A DNA stretch of 9,626 nt from an uncultured Beijerinckiaceae bacterium (GTDB lineage: Bacteria > Pseudomonadota > Alphaproteobacteria > Rhizobiales > Beijerinckiaceae): positions 1 through 9,626 of the forward strand of contig CALMGA010000397.1 in assembly GCA_937863205.1 (NCBI GenBank), written 5' to 3'. The position numbers were made by a program, and so were the translations under genes. The notes below the pieces were generated by a model. It was not told the DNA's origin. It saw only the letters and a program-made list of their open reading frames with translations, and made no database searches. Positions 1 through 5,319 of the stretch are shown piece by piece (position 1 is the first letter of the stretch; every line of letters starts with the position of its first letter).

Positions 1-1
1 C

Positions 2-700
2 AAGATCCAGGCGAACATGGACAAGAACCACCGCGACCGCATCGCCTTCATGCGGATCTGCTCGGGGAAGCTGCAGCGCGGAATGAAGGTCAAGCTGGTC
101 CGCACGGGCAAGACGGTGGCGCTGAACGCGCCGCAGTTCTTCTTCGCCCAGGATCGCCAGCTCGCCGAGGAGGCTTGGCCGGGCGATGTCGTGGGCATTC
201 CCAACCACGGCATGCTGCGCATCGGCGACACGCTGACGGAAGGCGAGGATCTGGTGTTCCGTGGCGTGCCGTCCTTTGCCCCCGAAATCCTGCGCCGGGT
301 CAAGATCGGCGATGCGATGAAGCAGAAGAAGCTGCGCGAAGCGCTGGGCCAGATGGCCGAGGAGGGCGTGGTGCAGTTGTTCATCCCCGCCGATGGCTCG
401 GGCGCGATGGTCGGCGTCGTCGGCGGCCTGCAACTCGACGTGCTGCTCGACAGGCTCAAGGCGGAATACGGGCTCGACGCGTCCTTCGAGACGAGCCGCT
501 TCAGCCTGTGCCGCTGGATGACCGGGACCAAGGCGGACATCGAGAAGTTCGCGCGGGCGCATGGCTCGTCGATGGCTGAGGATTTCGACGGCTCGCCCGT
601 CTTCATGGCGCCCTCGGCCTGGGACCTCAACTACGAGGCCGAGCGCTGGCCCGACATCAGCTTCGCCGACATCAAGGACTACCAGAAGGAACATGCCTAA
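2..700 (+). CDS. prfC: Peptide chain release factor 3 (RF3), C-terminal part, 5' truncated
   Basis: The reading frame is open from the left edge and ends with TAA at 698-700, giving 232 residues. RF3 is a cytosolic translational GTPase that removes RF1/RF2 from the ribosome after peptide release. The fragment opens with KIQANMDKNHRDRIAFMR, a hallmark of RF3 domain II, and continues through EEAWPGDVVGIPNHG and the IGDTLTEGE stretch. The RF3-specific C-terminal domain follows (FAPEILRRVKIGDAMKQKKL, then VGVVGGLQLDVLLDRLKAEYG). It ends in DIKDYQKEHA. RF3 is usually about 530 residues, so the GTP-binding domain and part of domain II lie outside the window. The ATG at 17 is internal and is not the gene start. 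The gene converges on the metallothionein unit, with 82 nt between the two stop codons. Identity is very secure. Confidence 0.96.
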   Translation, partial: KIQANMDKNHRDRIAFMRICSGKLQRGMKVKLVRTGKTVALNAPQFFFAQDRQLAEEAWPGDVVGIPNHGMLRIGDTLTEGEDLVFRGVPSFAPEILRRVKIGDAMKQKKLREALGQMAEEGVVQLFIPADGSGAMVGVVGGLQLDVLLDRLKAEYGLDASFETSRFSLCRWMTGTKADIEKFARAHGSSMAEDFDGSPVFMAPSAWDLNYEAERWPDISFADIKDYQKEHA

Positions 701-713
701 TATCAGGCCGCTC

Positions 714-774
714 GCGACCGGCGGGCAACCACCGCAGCTTCGCCGGTCGCCTCTCCTGCCGGCGACGACCGGCG
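714..774. terminator. Possible bidirectional terminator between prfC and the metallothionein gene
   Basis: Arm A (gcgaccggcg, 714-723) is perfectly complementary to arm B (cgccggtcgc, 741-750), with a 17-nt loop. A third arm C (gaccggcg, 767-774) repeats part of A and can also pair with B. The element lies between two convergent genes, 13 nt after the prfC stop and 8 nt after the metallothionein stop on the other strand. No T-run follows on either strand, so it is not a textbook intrinsic terminator. It may act as a Rho-assisted or 3'-end-stabilising hairpin. Confidence 0.45.
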
Positions 775-782
775 ATCATGCG

Positions 783-947
783 TCAGCCGTGGCAGTCGCA
801 ACCGCTGTGGCCGCAGCCGGCTTGATGGGCGTGGCCGGAAGCGCATTCCTCGCAGCAATAGGCCTTGCCGTCCTTCTGAACGGACTTGTCCGTCGATACC
901 ATGCACATGCAGTCGCTGCAGGCGCATTTCACATCATCCGTTGCCAT
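783..947 (-). CDS. Prokaryotic metallothionein (SmtA/BmtA-like), 54 residues
   Basis: A small cytosolic Cys-rich protein expected to bind Zn, Cd or Cu through thiolate clusters. It has ten cysteines (residues 8, 10, 13, 15, 31, 32, 35, 45, 50, 52) arranged as CxCxxCxC, CCxxC and a C-terminal CxxxxCxC. Four histidines (39, 41, 47, 53) lie in the C-terminal half. The central GKAYCCEECASGH block is the signature of bacterial metallothioneins, and the length fits the family (about 50-60). The ATG at 947 is chosen because AAGGA lies at 956-960, 8 nt upstream. The frame is open up to a GTG at 1040, but that upstream part overlaps the regulator gene in another frame and lacks Cys-rich character. The start lies 14 nt inside the end of the ArsR-type gene, which suggests one transcript with translational coupling. 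Expression is therefore probably metal-inducible. Which metal is bound cannot be read from the sequence. Confidence 0.92.
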   Translation of the reverse strand: MATDDVKCACSDCMCMVSTDKSVQKDGKAYCCEECASGHAHQAGCGHSGCDCHG

Positions 948-1314
948 CTGTTTCGTCCTTGGTTGGGCTGCCCGGTGGATCGTCGTGGTCATGCGGTTCG
1001 GTGAGGTGCGCGACCATGTTGGCCAGAACGGCGCGGACATGCCCGTCGTCGATGGCGTAGAGCACGTGCCGTCCCTGTCGCTCGGCCCGCAGGATGCGCC
1101 CGGCGCGCAGCAGCCTGAGATGCTGCGAGGCCAGGGTTTGCGGCAGGTCGAGTTCTTCGCACAGATCGCCGACGCTGCGCTGCCCGTCCATGCAGGCGAG
1201 CACGAGGCGAAGGCGGTTGGGCTCGCCGAGCAGGCGGAACACGTCCGTCAACCCGATGATATCGTTCTGACCGAGGTTAGGCACTCTCACCGAAACATAT
1301 GAACACGTACGCAT
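934..1314 (-). CDS. ArsR/SmtB-family metal-responsive repressor
   Basis: A winged-helix dimeric repressor of up to 126 residues, expected to repress its own operon until it binds metal. The domain runs from LTDVFRLLGEPNRLRLV (about 22-38) through the recognition helix DLCEELDLPQTLASQHLRLL (50-69) to the wing (RAERQGRHVLYAID). Near the C-terminus, D90, H92, H103 and E106 have the spacing D-x-H-x10-H-x2-E of the alpha-5 zinc site of Synechococcus SmtB. The alpha-3 CxC site of CadC/ArsR is absent: S47 and G49 occupy the two positions, and only C52 is nearby. Zn-type sensing is therefore more likely than As or Cd/Pb sensing. An extra HDHDD motif (108-112) follows the sensor helix. The listed start is the only ATG, but it overlaps the predicted -10 and operator; GTG codons at 1290 or 1284 are credible true starts. 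The metallothionein gene follows with a 14-nt overlap. Confidence 0.93.
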   Translation of the reverse strand: MRTCSYVSVRVPNLGQNDIIGLTDVFRLLGEPNRLRLVLACMDGQRSVGDLCEELDLPQTLASQHLRLLRAGRILRAERQGRHVLYAIDDGHVRAVLANMVAHLTEPHDHDDPPGSPTKDETDGNG

Positions 1315-1318
1315 ATGT
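1295..1318. promoter_or_regulatory. Candidate SmtB/ArsR-type operator (inverted repeat)
   Basis: Perfect 7-bp arms acatatg (1295-1301) and catatgt (1312-1318) flank a 10-nt spacer that holds a central acgt. The centre of symmetry is at 1306/1307. The site is AT-rich within a very GC-rich background and overlaps the predicted -10 and transcription start of the divergently placed repressor gene. The overall size and symmetry match operators of this repressor family, which bind imperfect dyads over their own promoter. Binding itself is inferred. Confidence 0.65.
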
Positions 1319-1342
1319 ATGGATAATCGAACGGGCAGGCAA
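1314..1342 (-). promoter_or_regulatory. Predicted promoter of the repressor-metallothionein unit
   Basis: Reading the minus strand, a -35 like TTGCCT (1337-1342) and a -10 like TACATA (1314-1319) are separated by 17 nt. The -10 is a weak match (3 of 6 to the E. coli consensus), but position, spacing and overlap with the palindrome support it. Transcription would start near 1307, downstream of the only ATG of the repressor frame. That favours a GTG start for the repressor. Confidence 0.4.
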
Positions 1343-1354
1343 GCGCTTCCTGCC
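1334..1354. promoter_or_regulatory. Second dyad over the predicted -35 region
   Basis: Arms ggcagg (1334-1339) and cctgcc (1349-1354) enclose the 8-bp palindrome aagcgctt (1341-1348). A single unpaired c at 1340 is the only break in an otherwise 20-bp dyad. It lies between the repressor gene and the plus-strand aldo/keto reductase gene and overlaps the predicted -35. It could bind a second regulator of either gene or form a hairpin. No binding protein can be named. Confidence 0.35.
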
Positions 1355-1510
1355 GGGTCGTTGGCGGCCTGCGGTCATCGAACGTGGCGGGGAGGGCGGA
1401 GCGCTTCTTCGCCGCGCGAGCCCCGGCATCGTTGAATCGCCCGGCGGATCCGATTGCGCCGAGAACCATTGTGCGTGCTATCGAACCGGCGCCGTCATCG
1501 ACGCGCCCCA

Positions 1511-2473
1511 ATGCGAGTTTGGCCGATGCGAGTTTCGCCCTTGCGCACCATCAGCGCCGTCGATCGTCGTGTCGTGCTCGCCGGTGCCGCCTGCTCCACC
1601 GCCGGTTTGCTGTGCCCGGCAGCCTTGGCCGCGCAGGACCCGATCCTGGCGCGAGCCATTCCGCACGGGCCGGGCGAAACGCTGCCCGTGGTCGGCGTGG
1701 GCACGTCGCAGGTGTTCGCCGTCGGCGCGGATGCGGCCAAGCGCCGACAGCTCGCCGGCGTGGTGGGGACGCTGGTCGAGGCCGGCGGCAGCCTGATCGA
1801 CACGGCCAGCTCCTATGGCACGGCCGAGGAGGTTGTCGGCGCCATCGCCACCGGCACGCCCCTGCGTCCGAAGCTGTTCATCGCCACCAAGCTCGAAGCG
1901 CGCGGCGGCGGCGCGGCGCAGGCCGAGTTCGCCACCTCGCTTCAGCGCTTGGGCGTCGACAAGGTCGACCTTCTGCAGCTGCACAACGTCAACGACGGCG
2001 ATCCCGACCTCGCCTTCTTCCGCGAACTGAAGGTGCAAGGGCGGACCCGATACATCGGCGCCACCACCACCTTCAAGGACGGCTACGGCGCGATGGAGAA
2101 GCTGATCGCCAGGGACAAGCCGGACTTCATCGAGGTCGACTGCTCCATCGCCAACCGCGAGACCGAGCGCCGCATCATCCCGATGGCCGCCGACAACGGG
2201 ACGGCGGTGCTGATCGCGCTGCCCTTCGGGCGCTCGTCCCTGTTCAGAACGGTCAAGGGCAAGCCGCTGCCGCCGCTCGCCGCCGACATCGGCGCCGCGA
2301 CCTGGGGGCAGGTGTTCCTGAAATACCTGCTCGGCAATCCCGCGATCACGGCCGTGATCCCCGGCACGGACAACTCGGCCCACATGGCCGATAATCTCGC
2401 CGCCGGGCGTGGGCCGATGCCCGACAGCAAGCAGCGGGCGGAGCTGGTCCGCTACTTCGAAGGGCTGGGCTGA
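1511..2473 (+). CDS. Aldo/keto reductase with Tat-like signal peptide
   Basis: An NAD(P)H-dependent oxidoreductase of the aldo/keto reductase superfamily, 320 residues from the ATG at 1511. The catalytic tetrad is visible: D97 and Y102 in IDTASSYG, K127 in FIATK, and H158 in LLQLHNV. The C-terminal IPGTDNSAHMADNLAAG matches the family's cofactor-binding end. The N-terminus has twin arginines (R19-R20, DRRVVLAG), a hydrophobic stretch and an AALAAQ cleavage-like site near residue 40. Together these suggest folded export by the Tat system, with about 280 mature residues. The frame also has a TTG at 1454 and a second ATG at 1526; no start has a clear ribosome binding site. The start choice is therefore uncertain, but all options keep the signal. 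The gene overlaps the end of the opposite-strand transporter gene by 22 nt. The substrate is unknown. Confidence 0.9.
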   Translation: MRVWPMRVSPLRTISAVDRRVVLAGAACSTAGLLCPAALAAQDPILARAIPHGPGETLPVVGVGTSQVFAVGADAAKRRQLAGVVGTLVEAGGSLIDTASSYGTAEEVVGAIATGTPLRPKLFIATKLEARGGGAAQAEFATSLQRLGVDKVDLLQLHNVNDGDPDLAFFRELKVQGRTRYIGATTTFKDGYGAMEKLIARDKPDFIEVDCSIANRETERRIIPMAADNGTAVLIALPFGRSSLFRTVKGKPLPPLAADIGAATWGQVFLKYLLGNPAITAVIPGTDNSAHMADNLAAGRGPMPDSKQRAELVRYFEGLG

Positions 2474-4047
2474 GCGGCCGCCGGCGCTTGTTGGGCACGC
2501 GCCAGCGTTTCCTGTCGCTTGCCCAACCACAGGCTTCCGACGAGCCAGGCGAGCGAGAGCGGGATGGCGGCGAGGGCGATCGCGCCGTGGCCGATCCCCC
2601 CGTGTCCTCCGTGGCCGTGCAGGAACTCGGTCGACCAGGCGCCGAGCTGATCGCCGAGTCGGTACACCACCGTGTCGATGAAGCTCTTCGCCTTGTACCG
2701 GTCCTCGCGCGGGACGACGGTGTAGAGGATTTCGCGGGTGGGCCGGGCGATGGCGAAGTTGCCGGCGCGGCGCAGGACCTGAAAGGCGACGATCGCCGCC
2801 ACCGACGGCAGCAGGGCGACGACGCCGAAGCCGACCACGCTGGCGGCCGGCAGCAGGGCCAGCGTCAGCATCACCCCGGCGCGCCGCAGGATCGGCCCCG
2901 TCGCGAAGACCTGCAGGACCAGCGTCAGCACGTTCACGGCAAGGTCGATCTGCGCGAAGAACTCGGTTCGCGCGGCCCTGTCGCGGTAGGTCGCGGCCGC
3001 CGCGCCGGTCACCTCGAAGTACAGGAGCGTCGAGGTGACGGAGAACAGCAGCAGGAACAGCGCCGTGTTGAGCAGGTAGGGCGAGGCGAAGGTTTGCCGG
3101 AAGCCGGCCCACACGCTGCCGCCGACCCGCTCGTCGGCGGCGCCGGCCCGATCGGTGCCAGCTCGATCGGCGCGCGGCATGGTCGCGGACTGCGCCGACA
3201 GCCGCCTGACCCCGATCACGGCGACTTCGAGAAGCACCGCCGCGGCGACCAGCAGGGCGGTCTGCGGGACGTGACCGGCCAGCCCGACCACCACCGCCGA
3301 GCCGACCAGGGCGCCCAGCGTCGCCCCCGCCGCGATGAAGCCGAACAGCCGCCGGCCCTGCTCGGAATCGAAGGTGTCCACGATCATCGCCCAGAACACC
3401 GAGACGACGAACAGGTTGAAGACGGAGATCCAGATGAAGAAGGCGCGACCGACCCACACGGTCTGCGTCGGGCCGGCGAGCCACAGGGCCAGCGCGAAGG
3501 CGAGGATGTTGGCGGCGAAGAAGCGGTAGGTCACCGCGATGAAGCTCACCCTGGGCAGCGCCCGCACCAGGGCAGCGAAGGGCACGTTGAGCGCGATCAT
3601 CGCCACCAGGGTGCCGGTGAACAGCCAGGGAAGATACCGCACGCCGCCGGCGACGCCCATCTCGTCGCGGATCGGGCGCATGATGTAGTACGACATCAGG
3701 ACGGAGAAGATGTACAGCCAGGCGTAGGCCAGCGCCGCGACCTCGCTCCGGCGCACGGCCAGCAGGCTGCCCAGCAGGCGGCCGCCGACAAAGCGCTCGG
3801 ACGCTGCCTCCTTGGGCACTCCTTCGTCCGGCACTCTCTCTTCGGGTATGGCTTTTGCGGGTGCCTCCCCGTCGGGTGCCGCACCTTCGAGCGCCTTGCC
3901 TTCAGGCGAAGCGGTCGGCGTTTCGCTCACCGGATCGGCGCCTTCGCGATCGGCCGCGCCGTCGCCGGCGGGTGCGCTTGGAAGCGCCGCCGCCTTGCTC
4001 GCCCCTGCCGGCCGACTCACTTGTCGAGGCCGAGCTTTTGCTTCCAT
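2452..4047 (-). CDS. NTP/NDP exchange transporter-like MFS membrane protein (COG3202)
   Basis: A polytopic inner-membrane protein of 531 residues, with about 11-12 hydrophobic segments from residue 103 to 507. The motifs YYIMRPIRDEMGVAGG (120-135) and RPTREILYTVVPREDRYKAK (435-454), followed by FIDTVVYRLGDQLGAWS, are typical of free-living proteobacterial relatives of the ATP/ADP translocases. Those relatives are usually annotated NTP/NDP exchange transporter or plain MFS transporter; the true substrate is generally unknown. Residues 1 to about 98 form a low-complexity Ala/Pro/Glu/Gly-rich cytosolic extension. A His/Gly-rich loop (H477, H479, H482, H487) precedes the last membrane segment. 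The ATG at 4047 overlaps the upstream COG2085 gene by 31 nt. A GTG at 4020 shares GTGA with that gene's stop and is a good alternative start. Either way the two genes look cotranscribed. Confidence 0.88.
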   Translation of the reverse strand: MEAKARPRQVSRPAGASKAAALPSAPAGDGAADREGADPVSETPTASPEGKALEGAAPDGEAPAKAIPEERVPDEGVPKEAASERFVGGRLLGSLLAVRRSEVAALAYAWLYIFSVLMSYYIMRPIRDEMGVAGGVRYLPWLFTGTLVAMIALNVPFAALVRALPRVSFIAVTYRFFAANILAFALALWLAGPTQTVWVGRAFFIWISVFNLFVVSVFWAMIVDTFDSEQGRRLFGFIAAGATLGALVGSAVVVGLAGHVPQTALLVAAAVLLEVAVIGVRRLSAQSATMPRADRAGTDRAGAADERVGGSVWAGFRQTFASPYLLNTALFLLLFSVTSTLLYFEVTGAAAATYRDRAARTEFFAQIDLAVNVLTLVLQVFATGPILRRAGVMLTLALLPAASVVGFGVVALLPSVAAIVAFQVLRRAGNFAIARPTREILYTVVPREDRYKAKSFIDTVVYRLGDQLGAWSTEFLHGHGGHGGIGHGAIALAAIPLSLAWLVGSLWLGKRQETLARAQQAPAAAQPSPSK

Positions 4048-4811
4048 TGCGCCGCCGTGAACGCGCCCACGCCGAGTGGGCGGCCGGGGCCGAAGTCATC
4101 GGCCTTGCCGAGCGGCACCACCACCGGCACGAAGCCGGCCTGCCGCACGAGGTCGGAGCCGACCGCGATCGCCTGGGCATCGTCGCTCGCCAATGGAATG
4201 GCGACGGGCTCGCCGGCGCGGAAGCTGTCCCCTTCCATGTTCTTGTAGTTGATGGCGTTGAAACCGCGCACGAGGAGGGCGCCGGGGAGGAGCTTGGCGG
4301 AATAGGTGCCGATACCGACCTTGCGGACCTCGCCGGCGATGGCGCCGTCCCGTTTCTCGATCGCGTTGGAAGCGTCAAGGACGACCTTGCCCTTCAAGGC
4401 GCCGGCGTTGGCCTCGGCGACGGCCGGAAAGGCGGTGTAGGGTACGGCGATCACGACGACATCGCCGAAGGTCGCCGCCTCGGCCGGTGTCCCGACGGTG
4501 GCATGGGCCCCCGCCTTGCTTGCCAGCTCTTTCAGCTCGTCGGGATGGCGCGATGCGAAGAGCACGTCGTTGCCGGCTTTGGCCCAGAGCAGGCCCAGCG
4601 TGCCGCCGACCTTGCCGGCGCCGATGATGCCGATCCGGTGGTGCGCCGGCTTGTCGCCCGCCGCGGGTTCGGTGGCTGCCGACTCGGAGGCGGCACCGGC
4701 GGTTCCGGTGCCGAGGACCACGCCGAACAGCAGGGGAGCGAGCACGCGACGAAGCAGCGGGGAGGGCACACGCTCGAATGCGGACGAAGCCAAGCTGTTG
4801 CGTGGTGCCAT
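4017..4811 (-). CDS. Exported NADP-binding oxidoreductase, F420-reductase-like (COG2085)
   Basis: 264 residues. After a signal region comes a Rossmann fold: RIGIIGAGKVGGTLG (60-73) carries GxGxxG at 64-69. The SR of FASRHPDEL (near 87-88) is placed to bind the NADP 2'-phosphate. The later segments VVIAVPYTAF, VVLDASNAI and VRGFNAINYKNMEGDSF match the NADPH-dependent F420 oxidoreductase-like family. The N-terminus has R21-R22 before a hydrophobic stretch and an AGA|AS cleavage-like site near 40, so Tat export is likely. Export by Sec would be hard to reconcile with cofactor loading. The ATG at 4811 is chosen because AGGGAGAG (4818-4825) lies 6 nt upstream; the frame extends further upstream without homology. 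The native electron partner need not be F420, and no F420 biosynthesis gene is in view. It overlaps the transporter gene downstream. Confidence 0.87.
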   Translation of the reverse strand: MAPRNSLASSAFERVPSPLLRRVLAPLLFGVVLGTGTAGAASESAATEPAAGDKPAHHRIGIIGAGKVGGTLGLLWAKAGNDVLFASRHPDELKELASKAGAHATVGTPAEAATFGDVVVIAVPYTAFPAVAEANAGALKGKVVLDASNAIEKRDGAIAGEVRKVGIGTYSAKLLPGALLVRGFNAINYKNMEGDSFRAGEPVAIPLASDDAQAIAVGSDLVRQAGFVPVVVPLGKADDFGPGRPLGVGAFTAAQWKQKLGLDK

Positions 4812-4817
4812 CAACGG

Positions 4818-4825
4818 CTCTCCCT
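4818..4825 (-). promoter_or_regulatory. Ribosome binding site of the COG2085 gene
   Basis: AGGGAGAG on the minus strand with 6 nt to the ATG at 4811. It is one of the strongest Shine-Dalgarno sequences in the window, and it sets the start against the longer open frame reaching 4946. Confidence 0.8.
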
Positions 4826-5023
4826 TGAGCGTCATTCCTGCTGGCAACCGGCCGGCCGAGGCGGACGGGTTGCTTCCCGGATGGGTCCGGAATTCATAGC
4901 GGGTCTCGGCGGCTGCGTCGCGATCGGCCTGCAAGGTCTTGAACACGCCTTGGTGACGTCCCCGCCGTCAACATTCCCTTGCTTGGTGTCCCTTTGCCAA
5001 ACGTCGACGTTCCACCTCGGCGC

Positions 5024-5039
5024 CCGCCGAAGCCGGCGG
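5024..5039 (-). terminator. GC hairpin after the Gly/Pro-rich gene, possible terminator
   Basis: On the minus strand, CCGCCG and CGGCGG pair across the tetraloop GCTT, about 20 nt after the stop at 5059. No T-run follows, so intrinsic termination is uncertain. Confidence 0.3.
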
Positions 5040-5058
5040 CTCATTGCTGGATCAGGGA

Positions 5059-5319
5059 TCAGAAAACGGGCAAGCCGCCGGGGATCCCGGTCGGATTGGC
5101 AACATCACCGCCGAAGCCTCCGGGAGCGATATCCGGCCCGGGAGACGGCACCTTGCCACCTGCGGGCCCGCCCACGACGTCCTCGCCCGGCTGGCCGGGT
5201 CCTCCGGGGGTGCCCGGCATGCCGCCTCCATCGCCGCCACCGGGACCCTTGGACCCTGCTGGTCCGGTGGAGTCTCCCGGCGGCGCGGGCTTGTAGTCGG
5301 GAGGCAAATCGGTCGGCAT
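5059..5319 (-). CDS. Small Gly/Pro-rich hypothetical protein, 86 residues
   Basis: Not recognised as a known family. The protein begins MPTDLPPDYKPAPPGD and contains 27 glycines and 20 prolines in 86 residues. It has no cysteine, no histidine and few hydrophobics, and it ends in GGLPVF. It has no signal peptide and no membrane segment. The Gly/Pro spacing (PGTPGGPGQPG and similar) recalls collagen-like sequence, but a regular Gly-X-Y repeat is not kept; it is probably disordered. The ATG at 5319 is supported by AAGGA at 5326-5330, 6 nt upstream. The frame continues further upstream without conserved character. It is separated by about 250 nt from the COG2085 gene and by 418 nt from the PAS gene, both on the same strand, so it is probably its own transcription unit. 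Coding status rests on the ribosome binding site and the open frame. Confidence 0.6.
   Translation of the reverse strand: MPTDLPPDYKPAPPGDSTGPAGSKGPGGGDGGGMPGTPGGPGQPGEDVVGGPAGGKVPSPGPDIAPGGFGGDVANPTGIPGGLPVF

Larger units (their letters stand above)
4812..5058. other. Intergenic region upstream of the COG2085 gene
   Basis: 247 nt with no recognisable gene. It holds a GC hairpin (5024-5039), a perfect 12-bp palindrome aacgtcgacgtt (5000-5011) and, on the minus strand, a TTGACG (4966-4971) that could be a -35 element. No convincing -10 was found. The region probably carries the promoter of the COG2085-transporter pair. Confidence 0.4.

Noticed and set aside
948..1040. N-terminal extension of the metallothionein from a GTG at 1040
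   Set aside because: No homology, no ribosome binding site, and it overlaps the repressor in a different frame; the ATG at 947 has AAGGA upstream.
886..1302. 138-codon open frame on the plus strand
   Set aside because: Antisense to the repressor and metallothionein genes, which are strongly supported by motifs.
1478..3484. 668-codon open frame on the minus strand
   Set aside because: Overlaps the transporter gene in another frame and lies antisense to the aldo/keto reductase gene; it is Arg/Gly-rich with no motifs.
2488..4248. 586-codon open frame on the plus strand
   Set aside because: Antisense to the transporter gene; its composition (Gly/Arg/Gln/Asp/His-rich) is that of a GC-driven shadow.
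4812..4946. Upstream extension of the COG2085 frame
   Set aside because: The strong AGGGAGAG before the ATG at 4811 and the signal peptide beginning there fix the start.
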